DNA of 22,043 nt from Isoetes engelmannii (GCA_011763485.2 JAANSK020261716.1:1-22043), one strand, 5' to 3'; counted from the stretch's first letter, positions 1-10,179 are shown. The notes: generated from the sequence alone by a model not told the origin. Translations and numbers: made by a program.

Positions 1-20
1 GGGGGGGGGGAGGAGGGGGT
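1..20. repeat. G-rich tract at window edge
   Basis: The window opens with ten G, then AGGA and five more G. It is a low-complexity homopurine tract that could form a G-quadruplex. It may also mark an assembly edge or a sequencing problem. A second, longer G run lies at 17526. Confidence 0.8.
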
Positions 21-33
21 TCTGCTAAAATAG

Positions 34-177
34 AACAGCCGAGGCATTCAGCATGTGCATGGAAAACCTGTAAGAACATGGATTGAGGTTGACAACAATA
101 TGCATGAGTTCATTGTTGGGCACAAATTAAGGACCATCCACAGAGTAGAAGGCCAGTATTATGTTAAGAAAGGTTAA
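34..177 (+). CDS. Possible exon of an unrecognised host gene
   Basis: An open frame of 47 codons follows a possible acceptor (AAAATAG at 27-33) and runs to a TAA at 175-177. A weak donor (AAG then GTTAAGT at about 172) could end it earlier. The predicted peptide reads like a folded protein rather than random translation, with segments such as KPVRTWIEVDNNMHEFIVG and LRTIHRVEGQYYVK. I do not recognise the family. It lacks a start codon of its own, so it would be an internal or last exon of a gene beginning left of the window. The splice sites are poor, and the stretch is short enough to be chance or a decayed fragment. It could belong with the exon-like stretches at 2438-2853, but nothing seen proves that. 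Confidence 0.3.
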   Translation, partial: NSRGIQHVHGKPVRTWIEVDNNMHEFIVGHKLRTIHRVEGQYYVKKG

Positions 178-1128
178 GTAGCCGCTGCTCAATAGAATGT
201 TGTCAGGTATAGCTCCATTCGCTTATGGCTGCCTTATTTTGTCTTATGTTTCTAGCTTGCAAAGCACTTGTTCATGATCCTTGTAGTCCTTCTTTGGTCT
301 TGATCTAGGGAACGACTCCGGAACTGGGATATTAGATTATAGCTCAATACTAATTCAAGTGTACATTCTACAGCGCTAGAATTATAGAGCTGCAGCTCGA
401 GGTAGTAATTTCCAGGCCAAAAGGGCGCCCGATTTGATCAGAAGTATTCCTGACACAAATCTGGTTGAGCTTCTCTGTATTTTTGTTGACCCCAAAAAGT
501 TTATATTTGCAGTCTGTTTAAAACTTATGCTTCTTTACTTATATGATGATTTTCTATCGCATTATTCAATTCCTTATAGCATACCGCAGAATTTAAATAG
601 GGCAAGAATCACATGAGATTTCTCTGATCTTAGAAAATTCTCTATAAATGCGGAATTTTGTCTAAGGTACATCATTTTTGTTGTAATTTAGGAGGATTGA
701 AAACTGTCTAAAAGGATAGTGAGGATATTGCATTGATCCTTTATATCAAACAACTTGCCAGGTATTCTTATTTGGTGCTTCATAATACATAGAACTAATA
801 AATAATTCAGAGATTGCGCTTGCACGAATCTTCCTCCTAGGAGATGTCGAATACATGCCTGGGAGTGCTAAAGATGTATACGGAATTGCAGGTTACATAC
901 CTCCATGATCATAGTGGCCATTATGTTAGCACTCATAATTGTGGCAGCACATTGGAAAGTTCTTGCACAATATGTGATCATCTGCAGGGGACTATCCAGA
1001 GATGAGGAAGCATCCCAAGGTCCAATATATGACATGCTCTCTATGCATCTGTCTAAGAACAAGCTGAAAATGGTGAAATACTCGGCGCAAGGCGGCATCT
1101 TTGGTGCCAAATGCATGAAGCTTGACTG
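178..1128. other. Gene-poor AT-rich stretch, possible intron
   Basis: No recognisable gene. At 842-1130 all three + frames stay open for unusual lengths. One has a Cys/His-rich segment (HDHSGHYVSTHNCG, then CTICDH) from an ATG at 843; another continues to a TGA just before the MITE at 1136. None matches a family I know. Overlapping open frames of this size are not enough to call a gene. Confidence 0.4.
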
Positions 1129-1382
1129 ACTTCAGACCCGGGGGTTTCACCTATTGTAATGGGGATACGCCATGTGCGTTAAGGGGGTCAATAAAACCCC
1201 CTCCGTATACGCCTTATCCAGGGTTCAAAAAAACCCTTGTCGTATGCATATTACACTAGATTAGCCCTAAAAAACCCCATAATTCCGTATGTATACGTAC
1301 GGTTTAAGTCCGAAAAGCCCCACCCCAATTAACGCACATGGTATATACATCCTAAACTATGTGAAACCCCCGGTACTTCAGA
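1129..1382. mobile_element. MITE-like foldback DNA transposon with TSD
   Basis: The element spans 1136/1137 to 1374. The left end ACCCGGGGGTTTCAC (1136-1150) is the inverted copy of GTGAAACCCCCGGT (1361-1374), differing by one extra C. A second perfect inverted pair, CCATGTGCGTTAA (1170-1182) and TTAACGCACATGG (1329-1341), lies about 34 bp inside each end, so the arms are about 47 bp and imperfect. The flanks carry the direct repeat ACTTCAGA (1129-1136 and 1375-1382). This gives a 7- or 8-bp target-site duplication, depending on whether the last A belongs to the element. There is no coding capacity. Eight bp would suit a hAT-type origin, but the termini are not a clear match to a known superfamily. 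The inside has several further C-run/G-run hairpins. Confidence 0.85.
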
Positions 1383-1924
1383 GAAGGAGAGAGAAGTAGA
1401 ATCTTGTCTGAGTGATGCGATAGCTTCCATCTTTCCTGTATACAAATGTGCCTTTCTTCCTATACATGCCCTGTTTGTAGGAAAGAACTAGGATAACATA
1501 TATCAGAAATTAAAATAGATTTATCTCTTCAAATAGCTTCAACAACTCAAGAACCATTTGCATGACAACAATTCCACTAATAGTTGTTTGCAAGCCTATA
1601 AACAAGCATTCTTGGTACACTGTTCTTTTTATAAGTTTTCTAACCTGAACTTATCATGTTGTCTAATTTGAGCCATATGGCTGGCCACATGTATGTATAT
1701 CTGAAAGCAATAAGTGGTCTGGAAGCTTTAGCTTTTGTATATATGCTATATTAAAAGCATGAAGCTTGGTTTCATAGTTCCAAACATGCCAATTTTCCCT
1801 CTGATACTATTAAAGAACAGATTTTTCTACCACTTCTAAGAAGAAACAGATACCTCTTCAAGTTAATACTTAATTTTAAGTGGTAGGCTGATCATTATTC
1901 AGTGCTAGAAAGACCAGCGTGCAC
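1383..1924. other. AT-rich stretch without recognised features
   Basis: I see no open frame of note, splice-site pair or repeat here. It is probably intron or intergenic DNA. Confidence 0.5.
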
Positions 1925-2008
1925 ATAGCTGAAGGTTGTGCCACAAGTTAACAGGGCCAGTAGACTGCTGGTAGATAGCTGAAGGTTGTGCCCACAAGTT
2001 AACAGGGC
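1925..2008 (+). repeat. Tandem duplication, 50-bp period
   Basis: ATAGCTGAAGGTTGTGCC at 1925 continues to ACAGGGC at 1957. It recurs at 1975-2008 with one inserted C (GTGCCCACAAG against GTGCCACAAG). The 17 bases between them differ from what follows the second copy. It looks like a recent local duplication. Confidence 0.85.
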
Positions 2009-2437
2009 GGCTTCTCAATCGAATGTTTCCTTCTCTATAATTGGCACAAGGTTGTTTATAATTTCATCTCAAAAGGTTAATATGTTACGAAGAATCAAAA
2101 TTTATAGATTATTGTTTGGTCTATATGCATCAGATGTGGAGATGCCAACAAACATTACATGAACACATGAGCTAATAAATATCATTGTAGCCTAATGATG
2201 TAGCTTGAGTGAGCTGCCAATTTTGGAAACATTGTGAAGAACCAATTAATCATTCATGACATGCTTTCTGACAAAATAAAAGATTATACACTCAAACTGT
2301 TAAGACTCCCTTACTAGATGTGCCAACGTTAGGAGCACATGTAATATAGGTATCTTTGTTCGCCCATTTTTCATGTTCTCAAATGTCATCTGTAATATTC
2401 TTCAATTGTGATTTCTCGTAATAGCCTTTTATCGCAG
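2009..2437. other. AT-rich stretch, no gene seen
   Basis: No recognisable coding or repeat structure. It ends in a pyrimidine-rich run and CAG at 2435-2437 that could be the acceptor of the exon-like stretch at 2438. Confidence 0.45.
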
Positions 2438-2853
2438 GCGGCACTAGCCAGCTATACCAAGTATGTGCCTCGTGAGATTGACAAATCTGAAGTTCTTTTA
2501 AAGGTCTGCAACTGCAATATATATGAAGTTTATTCTACATTGTCATAACCTTTCCAAATTTCTTGCAGGTCATACTCTCATCACTAGAGTCAATTGCACG
2601 AGGAAATATCAACTACTTTTCAGCGAGTACTTGATCTAAGGTGCGTGTTCATTTTGGACATCTCACGATGTTCACTAACGGTAATTTTTGTATCACTTCT
2701 TGTTCATATTATAGGAGCACTGTTTCTACTAATAAACAGAATAATGTGCCTGAAGGGACCAATTGTCTGCTTTGGGACAATTGTTTTGCATCAAAAGAGC
2801 CTTCCGACCCGCAATTACCCGTTCCTGAATACAAGTATCCCAATGCATGTTAG
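2438..2853 (+). CDS. Possible terminal exons of an unrecognised gene
   Basis: Three short stretches can be joined in one frame. The first, 2438-2503 (after CAG; 22 codons including YTKYVPREIDKSEVLLK), ends at a weak GTCTGC donor. The second, 2588-2640 (after TCACTAG; SQLHEEISTTFQRVLDLR), ends at a good AAG/GTGCGT donor. The third, 2715-2853 (after ATTATAG), begins STVSTNKQNNVPEG and ends EYKYPNAC with a TAG. The joined 85-residue tail is hydrophilic and coding-like, but I do not recognise it. The last stretch exists a second time at 3042-3180 with the same length and the same stop. The weak first donor and the high share of amino-acid-changing differences between the two copies argue for caution. 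This could be a live gene tail, a decayed gene or chance. Confidence 0.33.
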
Positions 2854-3284
2854 TCGTGAACTCCACTCCAAGATACTTGTATGCTTTGTAGAAGAATTGG
2901 GATGATCTGGGCTGTTGTTAGGAGGAAACTACAAAAACCTTACTCTTAGTCAAGTTAAATGTTTACACATTCAAAGAGCGGTTGAAGTGCAATTTCAATA
3001 CTAGTCCAACATTCAAGTATCACTTCTTGTTCATATTATAGGAGCACTGGTTCTACTAATACACGGAAGAATGTGCCTGAGGGGACCAATTGTCTGCTTT
3101 GGGACAATTGTTCTGCATCAAAAGAGGCTTCCGACCTGCAATTACCAGTTTCCGAATACAAGTATCCTAATGCATGTTAGTCGTGAACTCCACTCCAAGA
3201 TACTTGTATGTTTTGGTAGAAGAATTGGGATGATCTGGACTGTTGTTAGGAGGAAACTACCAAAACCTTAATTTTAGTCAAGTT
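2690..3284 (+). repeat. 267-bp tandem duplication carrying an exon-like stretch
   Basis: Copy 1 (2690-2956) and copy 2 (3017-3284) both begin GTATCACTTCTTGTTCATAT and end AGTCAAGTT, with a 60-bp spacer between. They differ by scattered substitutions and very few length changes, roughly 10 per cent by eye in the 139-bp exon-like core (2715-2853 and 3042-3180). Both copies keep the ATTATAG acceptor, the open frame and the TAG stop. Both also keep the 8-bp inverted pair CAATTGTC...GACAATTG. Copy 2 ends within a few bases of the LINE fragment at 3285. Confidence 0.9.
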
Positions 3285-3542
3285 GTATTTTTTGACACAA
3301 GCTACTTAGTGCGTCTAGGTGTTGTTGCAAACCTGCTGGTGTATGGGCTAATTCTCTAATGACATGGTGAGCAAGACGCGCCCCTCCACCTCCATGTTGG
3401 GCAACCCAATCTTCAAGCTGGTCACTATACAAACCAAACAATGCAAGGGAGAGTGGATAGCCTTGACGCACCTCCACATTGTTGTTGACAAGGTTATATG
3501 ATGGGTGCATGCATGCAGGGCGTGCATAGAGTTTTTCATCAA
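3278..3542 (-). mobile_element. LINE reverse-transcriptase fragment
   Basis: Read on the minus strand from about 3542, this encodes part of a non-LTR reverse transcriptase. VRQGYPLSLALFGLYSDQL corresponds to the family motif VRQGCPLSPTLFGLYIDEL, in the palm just before the catalytic YADD. Downstream come TPAGLQQHLDALSSLCQK, the usual block after YADD. The YADD itself is missing: HHVIRELA joins almost directly to HTPAGLQ, so a small internal deletion removed the active site. The Cys of QGCP is also changed to Tyr. No endonuclease, poly-A tail or target duplication is seen, so this is an internal scrap of a dead element. Its right edge fuses to unrelated sequence. Confidence 0.85.
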
Positions 3543-3544
3543 GA

Positions 3545-4002
3545 CTATATACTACATTCTAACTAATAGTAGTTAGTAGTAGTAGTTTTAACGTCACGCC
3601 ACTAGACATCATCCAACTGGACATGTGACCACACACCACACTACATTGCTCCGTTGTGGCCTGCCCCAACAATCTTACGTTGCGTCTGCTGGGATTTGAC
3701 CCTCAACAGTACCGAGTGCGATTCTGGGGGAAATTTCCATGATTGGGATTGTGTGATATTGGGGCATGAGACGTGGCAGCACAAAAATGCAAAATATATC
3801 TTGACCGGATTGTAATATTGTACGGTGGACAACATTTTGTGGCTTCATAGTCAACTTTTACAACAACCGGCCAGATTCATCATTCAAAGGTATAGGTAAA
3901 ACATAAGAACATATGGCCAAAAATATAACACGTTAGATTACTCCAGCCAAATAGACGTCTGTGAACTTCCGCTATGCTTTGAGCTCATCACTGTAACAGG
4001 AT
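3545..4002 (+). promoter_or_regulatory. Upstream region of the cytochrome b561 gene
   Basis: About 450 bp separate the LINE scrap from the ATG at 4003. There is a short TAG/TAGT-rich simple stretch near 3565-3590. AT-rich boxes at about 3787 (AAAATATATC) and 3917 (AAAAATATAAC) could serve as TATA elements. No start site can be fixed from sequence alone. Confidence 0.3.
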
Positions 4003-5439
4003 ATGGCGTCATGGAGCGTAGGTGTCCGGCCATTTTTAGGCACTGTCCATTTCCTAGGTATCGTAGCTGCAATTTTTGTGTTGCTATGGAGCATCGGCTT
4101 CAGAGGAGGCCTTGCCTGGAACTCTCCCAATAAGGACCACATTTTCAATGTATGTGAACCAGTTCTGTTTTAGTTTTCCTCTTTCTTATTCATCTTGTCT
4201 CGTGGTTGTGTAGAATGCTTGTTAATTCAGTAGATTCATTAAGCTTGACTTTGTAAACATCTTTAAATAACATCAAATTTTGAAGTTTTTGTGGTAGAAG
4301 TCATGTTTGATGCTGGAATTGATTGTCCGGACCGGCCACACAATCTTGTAGTGCGTTTTTCCACGTCACAGGATAGGCTGTACATCCTAAAACATGGGAG
4401 TCAAGATTTGAATGGATTAGACTTAGCCTTTGGAACTTAGGCAGAGAAACTCATTCCTTAATATCTTAACCTTTTCATTCTGAACTTAGATGTGAGTATT
4501 ATAATGTTGTAACAGCTTCCATAGAAATATTTTGAAATTAATAATTTTAGCTCTTGGCTCTGCTGTTAGAATGTCTCTAAACCATTACGTAGCAATTAGG
4601 TGAAAATATGGTGAGCGTGAAGAAGTAGCTTGCTTTAACCATCTATCATTTGGAGCATCTTTCTCATGTAATGAGTTTTAATTATATTAACTTGCAGTTC
4701 TCTTATACAGGTTCATCCAGTCCTTATGGTAATTGGCTTCATTTTCCTTTCAAGCGAAGGTGAGTTATCATAGTTGTTATTTGAGCGGGATGTAAAATGT
4801 CGCTAAGGCTTCTATTGTGAGCTGAATTTATATGGCTCTTTGCACGTCCAGCAATCCTGGTGTATAAGACCATCAATGTATCAAAGCGGTCTCAGAAGAT
4901 CATTCACTTGTGTTTACAAGGTACAGCCTTTATAGTTGGAATTATTGGAATCTCTGCAGCGTTCAAATACCACAATGAAAAGGGCATAGATAATCTGTAC
5001 AGTTTGCACTCATGGCTCGGACTGCTAACAATAGTTCTATTTGGGATACAGGTAAATCTACCTTCAACAATGTGTAGAAAGATAATATGCACTTTTTCAT
5101 AAACTCATGCTTCACCTATACGATTTATGGCAGTGGATAATTGGATTCATAACATTCTGGTACCCTGGTGGTGAGAATTCTGTCAGATCTGCAGTATTAC
5201 CTTGGCATGTGTTTCTAGGACTATTTACATATGGGCTGGCTATAGCAACAGCAGAGGCAGGAGCCTTAGAGAAGCTAACATTCCTTCAAACTTCTAATGT
5301 GCTAGGGCACTACAGCAGTGAAGCAATTTTTGTCAATTGCTTGGGTCTCATTCTGATTTTATTGGGTGGAACTGTGATACTGGCTGCTGTTCTCCCTAAA
5401 CCTACTAACAGAGAGGATGAATACAGAGCTCTGGAATGA
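4003..5439 (+). CDS. CYB561: Cytochrome b561 (transmembrane ascorbate ferrireductase)
   Basis: Four exons, 4003-4149, 4711-4759, 4852-5051 and 5134-5439, join into a 233-residue protein with every intron GT-AG. The family moves electrons from cytosolic ascorbate across a membrane, commonly the tonoplast, through two b haems to regenerate ascorbate or reduce ferric iron. Six membrane spans are expected, and the hydrophobic segments fit. The four haem-ligand histidines are present: H51 (VHPVLM), H84 (KIIHLCLQ), H118 (LHSWLG) and H157 (LPWHVFLG). The basic cluster K77/R78/K81 lies where ascorbate is bound in the family. The start is chosen because the first exon (MASWSVGVRPFLG, then RGGLAWN) matches the family N-terminus and length. 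The two halves of codon 66 meet across intron 2. No frameshift or stop is seen, so the gene looks functional. Acidic, hydrophilic C-terminus (NREDEYRALE). Confidence 0.95.
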
Positions 5440-6909
5440 CCCCTTTAGTTCTTATAGTCTAGGAATACAGATAGTTCATATATACTTTATTGTACATACT
5501 AATTTTCTAAAATCTATTTGTATTTTATGGCAGTAATGCTGCTTTTAAAAGATATCTAAGCAATCTTATTTAGTGGATAACATTAACTCAAACAAGATAA
5601 CATGTCAAACAATATTATTTAGGCTGTTTCTAACTGAATAACTTCATACATGTTTGGCTGGATTAAGTACCTATCCATAATGGCCTCTATATAATAGTAT
5701 TTGATTTCACAAACGGATGTGTATATATATATTGCTAATTTGTTTGAGAGAGATGATGACAAAAGTATTGAAAGATAGAACAGAGGAAGAGTTCTGGGCC
5801 ATGAATCAAACAAATTATTTTACATGCAAGAAACCAGGGGACATGCAGCTTGGAAAATGAAAAAGGGTTTGAATCCGAGCATCATGCATGCTGTTAAGGC
5901 CTTGCATTCTAGGCAGAGTAGTCTTAGTCTGCAGCAGTGAAATTTTTGCTTGATCTACGCCAGAACATGAAGCTTCTTCTGTAAACCTGTGGCACAAAGG
6001 AAAGTTTTCCCCTAACCTGATACACCGTTGACCGGAACATGGGCGCTCTGCTGCCTAATCATCGATTTTCCATTCATATGCTACGAGAAATGCGTCCAGT
6101 GCCACGGAGATCAAACTGGAGCTGAATTAAATGTTACCTCATGCTTTTCATGTTGCTTGCTTCTTGCTTTTGACGTTGTGGCTTCTCTTTTGTTGCTAGT
6201 TTTTGCATGTCCACAGTTGCTTGTGGTGTAAATATACAGCATGTGTTCCCATTTTTTGTCCATTAATGAATAGTGTGGTATTTGCATATAGCATAGTAAG
6301 GGCCAACAGGCCAAGACTAGGCCACCTGAACAACCCTTAACACTTAGGTGTCATCCTTCACTCATATTGATCTTGGTGTGTGGCACCTATCCTTTTCTGG
6401 TTGCCCAAGGGGCAAACCCTTGAGAGGTGGGTCGATATGTGGTTCGATCGTTTGGATGGCTGAAATTGGTTTAGGGTGGTTGTTTGGATAACTGAGGTTG
6501 GTTGTGGAGCTGCATTAATCAGCAAGAGGGCTTGCTCGTATTGGCGTTAGGTGTCATTACGGTGCAATTTGGTCGTGTAGTGGCGTCGTCCTCTCGAGGT
6601 CAAGGGAAGCTCCTCAGCTATCGCTTCCATTGGATTTTTCCACCAAATTATGCCAGTCTGTCGAGGACTCAACAACAAGTTTTAAAAAAGAAACTAATGG
6701 ATTAGAAGTGTGTTCTGGTCTAAAGCTCCAGAAAATCAACCCGATTAAGTTGGGCTTGGTTATGCTTGCATCAAATAGAGATAGAAATCTCGTTTGTTAT
6801 TGATTGCCACCAATTTGGACACTGCAACAACTGATGGTTCTTCATTGCTATCTCATTGCTATCTCGCTCGCTATTTAAGTGGCTCCTCTTATATAGAATA
6901 TGATTATTA
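5440..6909. other. 3' flank of cytochrome b561 and gene-poor spacer
   Basis: The 3' untranslated region of the cytochrome gene must lie at the left, but no canonical AATAAA close to the stop was found. The rest has only short open frames. One at 6028-6231 has a hydrophobic, Cys-rich translation (CYEKCVQCHGDQ) with no family match and is not called. A 13-bp duplication (ATTGCTATCTC twice) occurs at about 6845-6865. Confidence 0.4.
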
Positions 6910-7375
6910 TTTTTTTTTTTTTGAAGGTACCTTTATATTACTGTAAAAAGGAATACAGTGATTTACAACCTAGACAAACAACTTAATTATATGTCAGGGA
7001 TTGAACAAAAGGAATAAATGCTCCACCAATAAGGGGAGCCACTTTTGTCAGTGTTGCACGAAGTTGATGAAGTTACTCGGACATAGAGATTGGAGGAGTG
7101 TGGTGAAGAATCGCACGCACACGCAACTTCCATAGGATTTTTAATCCTACAAGCCCAACCATATTCCAGTATTGAGGAGGCTGACGAGTACCCAGTAGTA
7201 CCTCAACTGGGCCAGAGGTAGATCAGGTTTAACAAAAGGATTTTGAAAGACATGATGAAGCATCCGATACGCCCCGGTTTGCAATGGTTTGCGAACCGTA
7301 TGATGTAAGAAGTTTCTATATTTGTGTCTTTTTGGCAAAAAACCATTGGGTATTTGTGTTTGCATTTTAGGTTAA
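6910..7375 (-). mobile_element. 5'-truncated LINE tail
   Basis: A T13 run at 6910-6922 is the poly-A tail of a minus-strand insertion. Next to it, the minus strand reads TTGTAAATCACTGTATTCC, TTTTTACAG, AATATAAAGG, the typical 3' end of plant L1-type LINEs. The element at 14454 has a related tail. Further in, the minus strand at about 7170-6970 gives a broken frame with GLKILWKLRVRAILHHTPP and LRATLTKVAPLIGGAFIPF, plausible for the ORF2 C-terminus. The 5' edge is uncertain; no target duplication was identified. Confidence 0.65.
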
Positions 7376-8270
7376 ACTTATACGGCTAGTATTCCAGAAA
7401 GGTTAAGGCAACAACTTTTTGGGGTAGCAGATAATGGATTGAAATGAGCGTGACTGGCAAGGGAGGGCTAAAGGAACATCTTCTTTTTCATTCCTTATCT
7501 TCCACGGCAGATCCGGAGATGGCACACAGGGGGAGTAAAGCCATATGCTTTGTAGTGCTTTGTCCAGGTTTTCTTTGTAGAAGCCGGTAGCAGCAATCGT
7601 TTGGGCATCCTTCAGGCTTGCACAGAGATTGCAAGTAGTGTTGGAGCCATTGTTGCAGATTAGGAGGTCGCAGCTCGAATTGCTTTGTTCTTGGATTTTT
7701 TGTTGGGAAAGTTACCCAATTGCCCTTGCGAATTGCTTAATTTACCATAATACCCTTACAAAATAAAAAATATTCAAAATGCCCTTCGGGCAAGCAACGG
7801 GCATAATCTCGATTAGGAAAAGGATGCGGAATTGCCTGATTAAGGATCCGATTAGGGAAAAAATAGGGAAATGATTAGGGAAAGTTGTCGTTGGAGGATA
7901 TAGAAGCAATTGAGTGTTGTCAGACCGGCAAATATGTGGGAAAGGATGTGAATCGTTCAAAGTCAGCAATAGTAAGTAGATTACACATCTCTTCCTTAAT
8001 TTTAGTGGATTGCTGAGACTTCTTAACAAAATGTATCAATTTTTCAAGGACAGTTTTTTGTTTGTTTTTTCTCCCATCACAATTTAGGATCTACAACAAC
8101 ACCTAAAATGAATGCTAGAGGATTTTAAAACTGGTATGATGTTTCAAAGCTCAACCTTCATTCATTTTCAATGAATTTCTTTGTATCTTCACTACTGTTA
8201 ATTATGAGAATGCTGACTGGGTCTTTGTCCAACACCGAGAAAATACAAGAGAGGAGCTATGCAATTGTGT
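7376..8270. other. Spacer upstream of the MULE, with possible MULE end
   Basis: No gene recognised. At 7705 the sequence GGGAAAGTTACCCAATTGCC begins a GGG-ended, AT-rich stretch resembling a Mutator-type terminal repeat, 565 bp before the transposase frame. I could not find its inverted partner downstream of 9857. At about 8160-8270 a + frame (VNYENADWVFVQHRENTREE) may be decayed N-terminal transposase sequence. Confidence 0.35.
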
Positions 8271-9857
8271 AAGGGTACCAGATTTGGCTCAATTGAAGAA
8301 CGTAAGGCTGCAATACGAGATAACCCATCAAAGATCATGTGGAATTATCGATGATCAAGTCTGATCGTTCTAGATACAGAGTAAAGTATGCTGTTGAAGG
8401 TTTCCATGGATGATTCATGCTTCTGGATAGTGTTGAGATTACAGTTAAGAGCATAGGTGGTGAGCATTCTTGTGGTGGGGTTAATCAGAGAAACAATAAG
8501 GAAGCCAACTCAAAGTGGGTGACTAAAAAATAGCTTGGCAACTTTCTAGAGCACCAAAGTTATAAGCTTTCAGACCTTGTTGCTGATGTCCAAAGAGAGC
8601 ATGGAGTAGAGATAAGCTATCGTGTTGCATGGTTAGCAAAGGAGAGGGAGGAGAATGCAATGGCTGAAATTCACGGTTCACATGAAGAAGTTTATCAGCG
8701 GTTACAAGACTTCCGCTCTAGGTTGATAGATGCTATTCCAGGTACTATCTGTATGGTTCAACAAGATGAGCAGAATAGGTTTACAAGAATGTTTCTCGTG
8801 CCGCTGGCTTGAGTGGATTTAGGCATTGTTGCATGTTATTGGTCTGGATGGAAAATTCTTAGCAAGTAGATACAGAGGAAGTTTTCTTACTGCAGTTGCA
8901 TTTCATGCTTGTAGGTGTTTGTTTCCACTAGCATACGCATGTGTTGCCATTGAGAATGCTAGCAACTGGTGTTGGTCTTTGACCCAGTTGCACAGTTGTC
9001 TAGCACTTGATAGAGCGGTTGTCTTTCTGTCTGATCGACAGAAAGGAATATTGGAAGGAGTGTCAGCTGCTTTTGGAAAGAGTGTAGTGCATGGATATTG
9101 TCTGAGGCATTTAGCGGAGAATTTCAAAAAAGAATTGATGAGTACAGAGTTGGCCAAGTTGTTGTGGAAAGATGCTCGTGTAGAAACAATTCCCAAGTTT
9201 CATGAAGTTTTACAAGCAATTGAGACTGCAAATGATGCCGCTAAAGCTTGATTACTTGATGAGATGCGTCACCCTCGATATTGGGCAGAAGCATACTTTC
9301 CAAACCATCTATTTGGTCATCTTATACCTAACATTGCAGAATCCTTGAATTCTTGACTGAAGGCAAGCCAATACTGTCCATGTTGACTATGATTTGTCAC
9401 AAGATGATGACGTGGCTTTATGACCGTCGGAAGGAAAGATTTGAAGCATGGATGGCTACAAGACAGAGCCCTTTTGCAGTTGTGAAAGAGGTAGATGATG
9501 CGATCAAAGCTGGTATTGCTCGTGCACGTTATTGCAGAGTCCTTCCGTCCACTGAATTTATGTTCAAGATAGTAACTGCAAAACACGAGCATGTAGTGAA
9601 TGTGCAAGCTAGCACATGTTCTTGCTTGAGGTGGCAGAAGTCAAGCATTCCTTATGCCCATACTGCAAGTACAGAGGTACACCTATGAGGCATATCAGTT
9701 GTGCGTGTACTATGCAGCTTACGAAGGGGTTCTCTCTCTTGTGGGTCATCGTGGTGAAGTTGGGGTAGCCACAAACATGCTTCCTCCACAGACATCTCGA
9801 TCCTATTGGTTCGATTCTCAAGAAGCTTATTCAATTTTTTTCATTTTCGTTGTCTAG
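8271..9857 (+). mobile_element. Decayed MULE (MuDR/FAR1-type) transposase
   Basis: The pieces follow the family order. KGTRFGSIEERKAAIRD (8271) is the start of the MuDR N-terminal domain, ending at a stop at 8352. IGGEHSCGGVNQRNN and HGVEISYRVAWLAKEREE (8450-8660) complete it. The MULE catalytic core follows at 8826-9251: VIGLDGKFLASRYRG has the first catalytic Asp, LSDRQKGILEG the second, and GYCLRHLAENF the conserved C/H block. The SWIM zinc finger lies at about 9600-9660, CSCLRWQKSSIPYAHT, where the third ligand Cys is Tyr. The tail at 9654-9857 is YYAAYEGVLSL then NMLPPQTSR. Several in-frame stops and at least two frameshifts make it non-functional. No introns are needed. Terminal repeats were not established. 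A domesticated FAR1/FHY3 gene is unlikely given the breaks. Confidence 0.9.
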
Positions 9858-10129
9858 ATTATTACATTAGATTTGAGGGTGAAGAGTTTTTTTCTGGTGT
9901 GACATACTACTGTATTTTTGTTTGCATTCGTATTTGTTTGAATTTGTAGTGTATGAGGAATGCGGATTGAGTTCTAGTAGGTAAAGGATGGAACATTGTG
10001 TATTCATAGGATAAGTTTATTTTTATGGCGTATTTTTATATTGTTGATATCCCAAATTTAGGGTTTCCATCATAATGGCTGGTTTCACGTGGAACATTCT
10101 AGTTTGGTCCTAACCCAAAGGGCCAGGAT

Positions 10130-10179
10130 TTAGCTATAAGGTGGACTTAGTTATAAGGTGGATTTACATATAAGGTCGA
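10130..10179 (+). repeat. Three 17-bp tandem units
   Basis: TTAGCTATAAGGTGGA (10130), TTAGTTATAAGGTGGA (10147) and TTACATATAAGGTCGA (10164) repeat with an exact 17-bp period. The third unit is the most diverged. Confidence 0.85.

Noticed and set aside
3641-3835. Minus-strand open frame of 64 codons upstream of cytochrome b561
   Set aside because: No recognised motif, and it lies in the presumed promoter region of an oppositely oriented gene.
7742-8029. Minus-strand open frame of 95 codons
   Set aside because: Low-complexity, Leu/Phe-rich translation of AT-rich DNA; no family features.
8903-9196. Minus-strand open frame of 97 codons
   Set aside because: Antisense to the MULE catalytic core; no domain of its own.
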